The notes under the pieces: model-generated
What the model was told of the DNA's origin: nothing
Databases searched by the model: none
Seen by the model: only the letters and a program-made list of their open reading frames with translations
Shown: positions 1-12,300 of the stretch, piece by piece
Layout: the number at the start of each line of letters is the position of its first letter
Position numbering within the stretch: the first letter of the stretch is position 1
From: Marchantia polymorpha subsp. ruderalis
Taxonomy: Eukaryota > Streptophyta > Marchantiopsida > Marchantiales > Marchantiaceae
DNA: 64,000 nucleotides
Direction: 5' to 3'
Assembly (NCBI GenBank): GCA_037833965.1
Contig: AP031357.1
Location: 20,170,001-20,234,000 of the forward strand
Program-made: the position numbers and the translations under genes

Positions 1-4
1 GGAC

Positions 5-250
5 ATGGACGAAGTAATGGGCTGGCTACTGGCCAGAACACCTACACCAACATGCAACGGAAGTGGAAACTCGAACTCCACTGTCACATCTAGCGCTTCG
101 ACCTCTCCGTCGAGGCCCAATGAACACATATACTCAAGCGATCAAGGCAACCATCAAGTAACATCACTTTTGAAGGATTCATGTCAAAAATGCACGTCGT
201 TTACATCTTCCACATCACACCAACTCCCAGATGAAGATGATGAACAATGA
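5..250 (+). CDS. Possible 3' terminal exon of an upstream gene (partial)
   Basis: An open frame enters at the left edge and ends at a TGA at 248-250, giving about 81 visible residues. The first residues (MDEVMGWLLAR) look like folded, helical protein; the remainder is Ser/Thr/Asn-rich, ending in a short acidic tail (DEDDEQ). That is typical of the disordered C-terminus of a plant protein. The base composition is richer than the DNA that follows. I do not recognise the family. It may be the last exon of a gene lying to the left of the window, or chance. No start can be assigned because the ATG near position 5 could be internal. Confidence 0.35.
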   Translation: MDEVMGWLLARTPTPTCNGSGNSNSTVTSSASTSPSRPNEHIYSSDQGNHQVTSLLKDSCQKCTSFTSSTSHQLPDEDDEQ

Positions 251-2096
251 CGATGTGGTAAGGTTTCTCAACATTCTCTCAAATCATATAGGAAGAAGAC
301 AAGAGTTTTCAGATTCCAGCTTTGAAGTAGTAGCTGTAGCTTTTCCTGTGACATGTTCGTCTTTGATTCCGTCCTGATTATATGTATTACAAATACTGAT
401 AAGACAAGAGTCTTCAGGTTTAGCATTGACGTAGTAGCTGTAGCTTTCTCAATGACATGTTGGTGTTTGATGACGTCCTTATAATACATGACAAAATACT
501 CAGTTATACTCGGAGTTAATGGAGAGGCATGCAACTATAACCCATCATCGCAGAGAGTTACTGACCACAGGGATTTCCATGCAGGCTGAAATGCAGTACT
601 AAGTGACCCGTCTGGGAGTAAGAATGATGTTTGCTACTCCAGACACAAACTTGTGAGACCCCCCTAATTTCGCTTGCGCCACAAATGCACATACTCTCTG
701 TATCCAGAGTTCTCCGAAGTCTGTCATGCAACATATTTACAACGAGATTCACAAAATTTTGAACGTTTGATCTCCATTATAGGAATTTACATCTCACCTG
801 TAGAGACCCTTGCCTTTGACCAAGTAGTACATGATATCTCTTGCAATCCTCATTGATCAGATATCAGCCTTCAGTAGTATCATTTTATCCTGGGGGCCAA
901 TTTCCTTGGCCAATATTGTTATATTAAAGGGTAGAAAGATGTACCTCTGGTGCATACAATTTTGACTAGCATGTCGAATATCCACAACGACTCTCCTCAA
1001 GTACTAGTAATCACATACTCTCAAGGGCTGGTGATGATGAGACACGTTTCTCCTCGACCAACCTCTTTGCCTACCTTTCTTGTAGAAACGGAGATAAGAT
1101 TACTAGATTAGGATTCGTCGAAAAATGTATTGAAGGGATATTAAATTATCCGCTACTTTCTTCCCTCCCTGTAGTTTAACAAGTTAGTCCTATTTGACTA
1201 CATGAAAACTACGAAGAAACCTTTAGACGTGCACATGGCTTGAAATTCATCTACCAGCGATCCAGATGTCTGAATGCTGACGATACACCCAGTACTCCTT
1301 TAAGTTCCCACAAGTCATGAAAGGCAAAATGTCGTATTAGGTGATGGTCAACGTACCCAAATCGAACTCAACACTGTTCAACTGTTCTGATCGAAGTGAA
1401 ACTTGAAGTATGTAAGAAGCCTTCCACATCAATTAAATCATGACAAAAGGACTTATGTGATTCATACGTTAGAATGAATCAACGAGAAGATTTGATGGTG
1501 TCAAAATTGTATTAGCAGTGGTCACAATATTCTGGTATTTCAAGTTACACATGAATCATGAGCACAACATCCCAAATAGTAACAACTTAAGCGAGATATT
1601 CTGCCTCCACTTAGACCCTGAAATTTTTACCCTCGAGAAAGGAGCTGTGAATCTAAAGCGGCCGCAGTTATGACCCCGGCAGTGGAATCAGGCTGAAGAC
1701 ATACATGCGAGAGACACAAAAGTGCAAATATTTCTGGGGAAATCCGCAGTGAGAGGGTCGACCCGATCGGGGTAACACATCAGCAGCTGGATTTGGTCAT
1801 CAAAAGGTTGTAGGGACGCTCTCTAATGCACTCGTAAGTTAACTTACGCAGGAAATCCTCAAGATATGGAGAGACAGGCCTAATCAATACAAATCACTGG
1901 ATAAGATAGGATCAACTAGACATTCATGATGCAAGGATCCTGGCAATTGTAAATCCAACGATGAAGTAGTACAATACTCGACTTGAGCCGTGGTGTAGAA
2001 TTCCAAGCTGGGGCGGAGGAAGCGAACGAGAATTTACAGCATCTATGTTACAACGAGGATGATACAATCACAAAACATTTTCTAGAGCTGCCGCCG
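251..2096. other. Intergenic region between the left-edge frame and the LCAT-like gene
   Basis: I see no gene here. The short frames lack conserved motifs and the composition is mixed. The left part would hold the 3' UTR of the left-edge gene if that gene is real, and the right part the 3' UTR of the minus-strand LCAT-like gene. A loose internal similarity (ataagacaagag/agaagacaagag followed by gtagtagctgtagctttt) occurs near 293-340 and 399-445, suggesting an old short duplication of about 105 bp offset. Confidence 0.4.
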
Positions 2097-4904
2097 TCAC
2101 CGTAACACTTCATCAGACGATGAAGTTTTGAGCACTTCATCCCCAGAAGAAGTCCAATCGCGAAGAATCTCTTGAACTATGGCAGCAACAGAATCCTTCT
2201 CCGTCAAAATCGTACTGTGACTCATCTGAGCAAGTGGGACAAGCCGCAACTTCTGCCCGTCTACATTCTGCCAATCAGCCACAACAGATATCAAACTCTT
2301 GTAGTTCACGGTTCCATCTCCATCTCCATTCATGACGGTGGGTTGCCGATCAAATCCTTCAGCTTCATAATACAAGAGCCTCTCTGGAGTTTCCACCCCG
2401 TAGCCGCACACGATGGAGACCGGCACTCCTGGTGCGGTCAGATTGCTCGTCAGCGGAGGAATTCTGGTTCTGTAGGCATCTACGCCCTCAGGGTACCCAA
2501 TGTCCCTCAAAAAATCTTCTATATCATGTGCAGTGTATGTCCTCGTGGGAGTGATAACTAGAGGCTGAGGCCCGAACACCTTGGACAAAGGCAGCAGCCA
2601 CAGATTGGTCTCGGAGCTCCTCTGCTCATCTCTCAGTGTGAGAGGGTCCAGCAACGAGATGCCCTCCGTGTAGCCTGATGCAAACGTGAGCATCTCCTGC
2701 ACTGTGCCGCCCCATGGCGTAGCTATAGATACGAAGCTCTTGATGTACTTAGTCCTCCATGACAAGGGTTGACTGTTGAGCACGTAGAGGGACCATAGAC
2801 CACCCAGACTGTGAGCGACCAGAACCACCGGTCGATTGTCGTTCTCATCGTGAGCTTTCTCTATCAGTTGTACCAAGTCGTCACCAAATTTCACCGCTAC
2901 CTCCGCTGCGTATGGTCCTGGTGCATAACGGAAGTCGTAAGGAGCACCGAAGAGGTTTTTCCCAACTTCATAGCCCTCTGCTTTTATGGCTTTCACCAAT
3001 GGGGCCATGTAAGACGCTAGACTCCTGCACGACACGACAGCAGTTAGAGACAGCTCACTCCCAGACCAGACTGCAAGCATGTAACCAGATGAAAAAGTCT
3101 TCACGCGACACGATGGGCCACAATCATTTGACCTGTTACAAAACAAACCATTTATGTGCTCGACACTTGTTTCCTCTTGTATTTTACGATATGACACTAC
3201 AGTCAAGTACCAAACGATATACAACGTGATGAAGAGATGAACTGATGCCAGTCAACTTAACGAGTCTTTCTCTTTGAATATAGAAGAAATTAGTTCAACA
3301 AAGTTCGCAGGGTTGCTCAAAGGTAGAAATCTGATAAGTTGGACTCTATGCGCTTCAACTATGTGATTCTTCGATATCTGAACTCAAAGGCAACTCACAG
3401 ACAACTTCCGAAGATACAGGTCTACTCTGTACATGTCAAATTAAAAAGCTTCTGTCCTCACTAGACTTTTACAAATTTAAAGTACAGTCCTGGAAAGAGA
3501 TAAACAGACATACATTTTGATCCCCACAAAAGTCCTGGAATCCACAATGCACAAACTATCATGAAAACAATCACCCACGGAGGCAAACATGTGACATCAG
3601 AATGGTTTACAGGAATTACCACGTAACGTACCCACTAAAGGTTGGTCCAAGACCTTTTTCAAAAGCATTTCAACTTCGTGACTTGAATCCATATTTCAAT
3701 TTCAAGGAGGATTGTTCAGAAGGGAGAATTTCAGTTGTGGAAAAGCGATGCAATCAAATTGCAATCAAAGCGATGATCGTGGCAGACGATACCCGAGTAC
3801 ACTGATGAAAGTTCCGTGATTCCTTTCATCATGCAATCTCCGCCATACGGCCCACGCTCTACGCCGAACTTCACACCGAAGAATATTCCCTGGCCGTTAA
3901 AGACATGTGACCTCATTCTCGGTTGAGAGGACATTTTATTCTTTGAAACGCATATGTGATCCAGCATATTCAATGTGCCGGAAAAGCTTTGACTAATCTT
4001 GCAGATCAGTGTAAGGGCACTTCATACGATTGACTTCGGCTGCAGGTTCAACTGTGCCCGGGCCAAGCGATGGGCCTTCTTGTTTTTTGGCGAAAGTGTT
4101 ATCCGTAAAGACATCAAGTCCAGTATCTCTCACGGTTTGCTATCAGCTTGTCACAAAGCTGGGATCTGCAAGAAGGGCAGTTTGACATCCAGGATATCAC
4201 AGGCTTATTTATGTAGGCGAGTAACCTCATTCTAGTAGGTATCATGTGAATTTCGCAACGACCTAATTTTTACTAGAATTCTACGTGGAAAGGGTGGAAG
4301 AGGGACAGTCAACCTCAACATGTTGCCAAAGGTGGACGCTCAGGGACGAGAGCATCTGAACAGAGACGAAAGAACTGCAATTCAGAATTCAAGCATTGCT
4401 CGATACTTACTTGAAAGTAGGATCCAAGTATTCCAGACCTTCGGTGGTGCCCCAGTATGGTACTCTAGTTTCAACACCTGGAAAGTTCTCAAATCGCTCT
4501 GTGTCCTTGTTGTACACGAGCTTCATCCTCTCGGCAAAGCAGGTGGTGAACGGAGGAATCAAAGACAACGCATCGAGCCACAATCTGAAGTAGCCGGACG
4601 AGAATGAGTAGCACCAAAATGAGCCGGGCCTGTAATCCTTGGTCAATCTGGCTTCCAACTGATTCCCTCCAGTCCCGGGCACCAACACGACGGGCGACAG
4701 AGCTCTATCATCCGAAATTCTCGCGGCTACGCGACTCAGCTCCGGGCGCACTTGACTTGCTGCCGTGGTTACATGCAAATTCCCAACAGATTCACGCCCC
4801 AAGTCCACCCTGTTCGAAATTGGCGTCGATCTCGGCAAGCCGTAGCTCATAACCACCAGTGGGGCCACCAACAATCCAAGCCTGAGAAAAAAAGACCTCA
4901 TCAT
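2097..4904 (-). CDS. Lecithin:cholesterol acyltransferase-like protein (LCAT/PDAT family), 2 exons
   Basis: The coding sequence joins exon 1 (4904-4411) and exon 2 (3024-2097): 1422 nt, 473 residues. The donor is gtaagt just below 4411 and the acceptor is gtgcag before 3024; the split Lys codon keeps the frame. Residues 1-23 (MMRSFFLRLGLLVAPLVVMSYG) form a signal peptide or anchor. VVLVPGTGGNQLEARL and a Trp-containing lid follow, as in plant LCAT-like hydrolases. The catalytic triad is visible: nucleophile Ser237 in AHSLGG, Asp401 in NGDGDGTV and His434 in MSHSTIL. Family members are acyltransferases or phospholipases acting on phospholipid, sterol or diacylglycerol in the ER or vacuole; the substrate cannot be read from sequence. 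Length and two-exon layout suit the LCAT1-like subgroup. The C-terminus carries a short repeat, SS(G/S)DEVL twice. The gene appears intact, and the initiator is the first Met before the signal peptide. Confidence 0.9.
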
Positions 4905-5760
4905 CGCTTCTCAGTTCCTTCGTCCCTCCCTCTCCCTCTCCCTCCGCAGCGCTCCTCCTCACCTCACCCGCCGCTAATCGCTCGGCACAATTCCACAAAC
5001 TCTCCCCGCTCTCACTCCCCTCTCACCAATATCGCTCGAACACTCGATCATCCTCTCCTCTAACGCAACAAAACTCTCGGACCTCCCGCCCCTGACTCAC
5101 ATCCTCGCAGATCCGCTCTCCCACTCGAGTACGACTACAATCATTCATACATTCACTCACTCAGTCATTGAGGCCTTCGTCCTTCCCTTCCATCCATTAA
5201 TGCGACTCTCTCTCTCTCTGAGCTGACAATCAATGAACCAATCGAGATCTGTCTGTCTCTCTGTCTGTCCTTCTCGGTGCCACTCTCCCACCAACTTCCC
5301 CGCTCGCTCACTCACTCACCGATTCATTACTGGGAGTCGTGGCGTCGCTCACGGATCGGCAGGGGGGCGGGCCGACTGTTGTACCGCTGCTCGTCGTCGC
5401 CTCGTCCGGCCTGCGCTTCTTTCCAAGCTCGCAGCTCTGGGGACCTCTCAGAGGGCCCCGACGAGCCGTCCCCTCGCTCCGCCGACATGACGAACGGATG
5501 CATCTTTTGTACGTCCATCCGTTCAGAAAGCGGGGAGTACTCCGTCGACGATGGTCCGGTTTCCGTCCACGTCGTCCATCGGGAGCCCAGGAGTCGTGCG
5601 CTGCGTTCCGTCCCCACATTCGGAATCCTTGGGCCAAACGATGCATGGAACCGCCTTTTGTCAGGGGACTGTGCGCCCTGCACCCTTCCTTCCTTTATCG
5701 CCTTATCCTCTAACCCCAAAAATCCTTAATCCAACTCCGAGGGAATTTCATTCCATGTCG
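4905..5760 (-). promoter_or_regulatory. 5' UTR and promoter region of the LCAT-like gene
   Basis: This stretch lies directly upstream of the LCAT-like start on the minus strand. Read on the plus strand it is strongly C/T-rich (so GA-rich in the transcript direction), with a (TC)n run at about 5205-5220 and many ctcac/ctctc units. GA-rich leaders of this kind are common upstream of plant genes. Several overlapping frames are open here on both strands, but that is expected for GC-rich low-complexity DNA and none shows a conserved domain. No clear TATA box could be placed. Confidence 0.4.
5205..5221. repeat. (TC)n microsatellite in the LCAT-like upstream region
   Basis: A run of alternating T and C (about eight units) lies some 300 bp upstream of the LCAT-like start. 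On the gene's strand it reads as a GAGA tract, a common promoter or leader element in plants. Confidence 0.6.
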
Positions 5761-8130
5761 TGGGCATGTGACCGCAGCAAGAATTCGAGTGGCTGCATAT
5801 TTGCGAGATATATGCAGTATTATAATTCCGCCGTATTTCGTGTTGTATTACACTTTATTTTTAACGTACAGCATCCAGAGACGAACAGATGGGATTTCAT
5901 TCGCTGTGATTCCAGGATACATTTTTTAAAAAATTGGTTGATTAAATCCCTTAAAATATACACTTGGAAACATCTCATGCGATTGGGCATCTGTCATTCT
6001 GCAGCTAAGTGTGTGTTCTACCCACCCAATGCTGCTGAAGAGATTATGCAGAAAGAAATCGATAGTCTATCGGAAAATAACTGAAGAAAATGAAACCCCA
6101 AATGACGCAGATTTTTCCGAGATTGAGGTGAGCGCTGCTAACATTCCTACAATGTTGCATGATGAGTCTTCTTGGTTGTACTTGTATGAAGGCCTCCCAC
6201 GAAGGCCGAATTCGAGGATTTTATTCCATTGCTATCCACGCATGACATTGATAGAGCACATCAAACTGGGCACACTCGATTTTTCAGCACTACACCGGAG
6301 GATACTTCATATCAAGATTGACCAATCAATTATAAATAATGGTAAAAATAAATAATTGAGAACTTTAATTTGCTTCCAGAAATTCATTTACAAATGACAA
6401 TGTGCAAATTTGGAATTCGGAATTTAATTTTGGTCAATCCCCATAACACTTTCACCTTTATATGATTTTCAATCTCTCATGTATCAACTTTTTCACATTT
6501 GAAGAATAGCATCTTTCATCTCCTTGTAGCTTTAAAATGCATACACTTGCATGTTGGGATTAACTGATTGAGTTTACTAGATTTCTTCAAGTATACTTCA
6601 ACATGCCTTGCAAATATTATACAGTACTTGCCTCAGGTCAAAACTCATAAACAATCACAATATGTCATGATACTTTAGTCGATTTGAATAAGAAGAATGC
6701 ATGATACATACATGTTTTATGATCAATCAACTTCTTGTTTTGTGAAGATGAATATGCATATACAATCTGTTTAGGTATCTCACCGCTTACACTAGGGATA
6801 TTTAACCCTAGGGCTTCTGTACTATAACATCACTTTACACATTAATACACTGATTCCCTCGTCGTGAACATAACCCTCTTTGGATGAACCATGTTACATC
6901 TAGTTTATATTGTTTACTTATTTAATGTCATTACTAATATGTGATTCTCGTACAGTTATAACATATAGTATCCAAGCAATTGCATTTTGTGACAGTGTTT
7001 TGGGCATTGATTGTGTTTTTTGTGATAGTGTTTAGTAAACTTATCCATTGTTTGAAGTTGTTGCCCATGTACTGGAAGCTTTGTCTAATCAAGGGAGAAG
7101 GCTAGAAAATTTTTTGATGATAGAAATAAGTGGAAGTGCAAATTGACAACGACAACATAGACAAATTCGAGTTGCAAGCATGGAGAGAGATTTGAGCGCA
7201 CAATAAAAAAACATACAAAGCTGAAAGAAGCTCAAATTTAATCACACCAAAATTTGACAGTCACATGCACAATATTGTCAAGTTTTTTTTGTGTTGACAA
7301 AAACTCACATTGTTCTATGTGGTATTTAGACTGCGAACAAGCGCAGAGTTTCACACGATCATAGTAAAACGCAAGTTCAAGGTTGTTGAGAAAATTTGAT
7401 TATGATTGATTTCATCGATCATAATTAATTTTGATCAATCAAAATTTGCAAGACAAGTTGGACTAGGCTAGACGATCAAGCGCGAAAGCAATTGAACAGC
7501 AAGAGCAAGGCTCAACGCAAGCGCAATGCACGCAGACGATTCTTACTTTCAACCCCGCGATGAAAGGTGTTGACTTCCACAAGCAACATGTATGCGTAGT
7601 CGTCACACGTGGAACGTCGCGTAGGTACGGTTAGCACACGAAGACACGACATGTAGGTCGAGCATGCCACGTAGGCTCGGAAAACATGACAAGTACGCAA
7701 TTGATGTGATACAAAAAGGACACCCATGCAAACACGTGGTGTGCATACTTAGTTCGGACATGCGCGACGGACATTTGCTGTATTGACTTTTCATTTAGGC
7801 AATTCGGCTAGTTAGAGTCAATCACGTGCTGTTTTGAGAAGTTTCTGTCAGATTTTTGAAATATTTCATCCGTCATCAATGTCTGGTCTATTAGTAATAT
7901 TTCATTCTAGTAACTTTTTCATACCTAAAATATTTCGTCTTATAGAATAAAGGCAAATTGGATATCATCATGGTGAAGTGTTTAGCGTTTAGGGTTGAAA
8001 AGTTCATAGATGACTGATAATGAAAATATTGACATGAAAACTATGATTGTTTTCAATTTTTGTTGGACAAAGATGACATTGGATGTATTGGAATTCCAAA
8101 TTATAATATTTTATCAATCTATGGACGAGA
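5761..8130. other. AT-rich intergenic spacer
   Basis: Composition drops to AT-rich after 5760. Frames at 5551-6084 and 6011-6355 carry no recognisable domain and their composition follows the background. No RNA gene or complete mobile element was seen. The stretch at about 7330-7800 is more GC-balanced (repeated acgtaggc/cacgtgg words) but encodes nothing I recognise. Confidence 0.45.
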
Positions 8131-8159
8131 TGATTACTTGCTCTGAGGAAGATGAATTC

Positions 8160-9330
8160 TCCATGAACTTTTATCACAATTGCATGGAAGTATCTCTTTA
8201 AATTTAATGGGAAGCATTTCCATTCTTGGAAAGATAATAGAAGTTGAATCCTTCCAGTTGAAAGGATTGATGGGCGTCATCGAAGATACCAAGCTCCGGC
8301 AGATCACTCCACCTGGTCTACAACCAGCACATTTGCATCCAGCATAGGGAGTAAGAACTAATGGAATGATAGAAACTTCATATCCTTGGCAATGTTGAAT
8401 AATGCGTTTGAGCTTCACCAACAGCCATAATCGCTCGCTATAGAATAGCAGTATAGGCTTGAACCGAATTGACAAAGGTATTACTGAATCGTGTTACATA
8501 CCGATGCAATTGCATCTAAAAGAATCATTGTCTTTCCAAAAAATGAAGATAGACAAGTCTGTGGCAAAACACATCACACAATTTCGTCTACTTCTCGACC
8601 AGTTGGCAGTTGTATGACAAATCATTCCATATGAAAAAGCTTATATCTGACTCCTTCGAAGTCTTATAATTGAATACCGAACATTGGTGCGCTCGATGCG
8701 AACAAACGAGACGTGTACACAATCCGCCATAACAAGTCTGTTCTTGAAGAAGCACACCTCAAGAAGTAAGATGTGACTGACGGAATGGCAGTGCTCTAAA
8801 CCAGAAAAAGAAGAGTATGGACTTACTCCAAGCAAAAGCTGCAACCAAAAAGATATGATTAGTCATGTTCTTCATTTTCATCACAACAATAACCTACATC
8901 ATAATCATCATTTTGCTGACAAAAGATGAAGTGCTTCTATTACAAGAAGTGAGGTCATCTAACAAACGAGGGTCGAAAGAAGAAGCAAAAAAAAATAATC
9001 ATACATTCTAATGCAAACGTCGAGCAGCGATTGTATGTCATCACACTCTCCTCAATCAATGCGGATGGAGCATGCTATGTGGATTCGGGTGTCACCCAAC
9101 ATATGACATATAATCAAAATGTCTTTGTGACATATACGGAGCTCCCATTGGAAAAGTGCATATATCTGGACAACTACATTTGCCAACCCATTCAAGGTAA
9201 AGGAAATGTTGTCATTTCCTTGAATGATGAACAAGATATAGTAATACCTGATGTCCACAAATTCCTGCTCTCCGCAAAAATCGGTTCTTCATATATCAAC
9301 TAGTTATTCAAAGCGGGAATTCACTGATCA
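8160..9330 (+). mobile_element. Decayed Ty1/copia retrotransposon fragment (gag to protease)
   Basis: This is a broken plus-strand copia-type gag-pol remnant. Near 8200 the text reads as KFNGKHFHSWKD, the conserved copia gag start. Near 8930-8990 a ruined CCHC zinc knuckle is visible (KCFYYKK, a stop, then GHLTNEGRKKK). At 9031-9303 the aspartic-protease domain is open: the active-site motif YVDSGVTQHM (normally DSGA(T/S).HM) is followed by the GKGNVVISL and DVHKFLLSAKI strands. A stop at 9301-9303 ends it, and no integrase or RT follows before AT-rich DNA begins at 9480. Several stops and frame changes show the element is dead. No LTRs or target duplication were found. Confidence 0.7.
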
Positions 9331-12300
9331 AACCTTATCAATGCATCTCAAAGGACAATATGGGCAACGTAATTGCTCAGTGCATCAATAAAAACAAAAT
9401 CTTCTGGCTAATCACGACTTCTACAAATACCTAAGCAATTTCTGCTAATAGTGGTTATTCAGCTATCAACACTTACGAGCTGATTTTTTTTATTTAATGT
9501 TTAAATTTATAAGTATATGAAAAAAACAAACATTTACAAATCATATTAATTTAAATATTAATAAAATTTTATTAAATCCATAATTAAGTTTTCTACTTTA
9601 TTATATAGATGATTCATTATTATTCAAAAAAATTATTGATTAATTCACTTATTTCTAATTTTAAGTTATATATTTAATTTTTGATAATTTTATGTGTAAA
9701 TTTCTTGATTTATCTATATCGATATTAATATTTGGTGCAAAAATCTTCTTCAACAAATTTTAGTTGTAAATTATATAAATAAAATAATTTACATACATGT
9801 ACAAAATTGATACATTTTTCATGATTTTTGTATAATTTACCATTATCATTTGTAATTTATTAGAATATCACAATAAATATATCAAATCAATTATGTTTAT
9901 ATGTTATATAAAAATTATAATTTATCTACAAAAAATCAAAAAATGAAGTAATATTGCAAATATATAATTTCTTAAGTTAACATTATTATAAGTGAATTTT
10001 GATGTTTGTAAATTATGTCTAATTGTAGTAGAGATCAAAATCTCACACGACATATAATGGAAACGTGAGAATACGTGCATGATGTGTGATTAGTCTCGTA
10101 ACTACGTCCATGGGAACACATAGATGATGTTTTGCGTAACGAACTTAGTAATATAGTAGAAACAAAACTCTAAATTGATTGTCTCGGTACCTTGAAACCA
10201 CAATCATCAACGTATCGTACCAATTCATGTGATTGCTAAGAATATAATACATAATTGATATGGTATTCTATCATGGTACGAGTGAATTAATTGTTGTAAT
10301 GAATAAAATTATAAATTTTGAGTGATATAAAATTATGCTATTGTTAACATTGTTCAACAAGATAAACTATACATCGTATATGCCATTTTTATGTATTTTG
10401 AATTAAATATTTACAAATATATTGTTTGAATTTTGCAATTTTTTGTTAGTTTTTTATTGCATGATAATACACTATTTTAATCATGTTGATATTAAATTTA
10501 TTTATCATACATATTTGAGATATTTATAAGTTAAATAATCAATTATATATATAATTTCTAAAAATAGAAAAAATTATAATTAATTTTTTATATTTTTTAA
10601 AAATTTTTAATATATTAATTTACATACATATAAATTTTCACATAATTTATATTATCAGTGAAATAATTGAATAATATCAAAAATCCATATCAAATTTTAA
10701 ATCATAGATTAATATAGAAACTAAAACAAATATAATCAATTACAAATTGGTTTTAATGAAACTGGTTATATTTTGATAGAAATTGCCATTACATAACATT
10801 ATTAAAAAATTCAGTAACACGTTTTGTATCTAAGTGAGCATGCTTCTATTGAGTTGAACACATCTTTATGTTGAATTTCATTTTTATCAATATATATCAT
10901 GATTTACAATAGAAAGAAATATGTTATAAACATGCAAACAAAATGCAAAGAATGACTTGTGTTATTTATTTCATAACTGATAATTTTTTTAATTTTTTTT
11001 AAAAACAAAAAAATTAGCTCATTTTATTTTATATTTAATAAGCCTTGTTTATTTATGAATAAAAGTTGAAAATATTCATTCAATAATCTAAACTAATGCA
11101 ACAACATATGATAAACATTTCAAGAACAAGTTTATATACAACATATAGATATGTCATGAATTTAATTTGTATACAATGTAAAATATATACTACATTTTTT
11201 AGTGGTTAATTATACGTAGCACAGTCTTGACATTGAATTTTAATGTGCTTTTATAATCAATGGCGTTCTACAAGTGTAATATATCAGAGAATGTAGAGTT
11301 CAAAGTTTAATTACTTCAATTTCACTTATTGAAGTCAAACTTGGAGATTACTACTATGGGTTAAGCAAAATTCATGAATGTGATCATTTCATTGATAAAA
11401 TAGAGATAGAATTTGTGTCTATTATTTTTGTTTTTTTCAGAATTTTTTATGTTTTTTGATTTTTTTAAATGTTAAAATTTATTTCTTAAATAAATAAGAC
11501 AAAAACATGAAATTTTTAGATTGATAAAAAATTTTAAAATAAAGATAATCAAATTGGTGCTTATAAAAATGTAATTTGTAATTTTATATTTCAATTGATG
11601 TTTTTATGACACCTAATGATATAATAGACTATTTTAATATTTGTTGGTGAAATAAAAAATCTTAACCTTGTTATTAAATTGAAGTTTTTGTTGGGAAATA
11701 TTAAATTAGATATTTAATTCAAGACTTTTACGATTTGGTTTTTAAACAGTGATTGCATTTTTTTTGAAGGTTTTCTTATTGCAAGTTTGAAAAAAAATTC
11801 AAATTTACATCCTTAGTAAAATTTTAATTTGGACAAAATGTTGATTGTAGCAAAATATTGATTAATTTTAAATTAAATTTATAATATAATTACAACATAA
11901 AAATTTATTTGTAAAAAATGAAATTTTTTAAGATCATCCACAAAAAATGATGAAAATTGTAATAATTTTTTAATTTCTGAATAATTTAGATTCTATAATT
12001 CTATCCCGGTAAATATATGCTTTACTGGTTTTTTATTGGATGTTCTTAAAACTTAAGATTTTGCAAATTTTGTTGTGATTTGTCCAAGAGCAACACTCAT
12101 ATTTTTGAAACGAAAATTGTTCATAAATTTATTATAACTTGATCAGTATCAATATGAAAATTTATTGATAAGGACCATCAAGTCATTAAGATTGATCTCG
12201 CATACGCTCATTCAAATATATAAAAACTTAAAATAAGCCAAGTAATAAATTTGTGTTGATGAAAAATATGATCTTTGATATTAACATTGAAGATTTTAAT

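Noticed and set aside
3025-3224. N-terminal extension of the LCAT exon 2 frame
   Set aside because: It lies in the intron. The acceptor gtgcag at 3025-3030 gives an exact join to exon 1 with the split Lys codon.
5233-6084. Overlapping frames on both strands right of the LCAT-like gene
   Set aside because: They are low-complexity Ser/Pro/Arg translations of a C/T-rich leader with no domain, opposed by equally long frames on the other strand.
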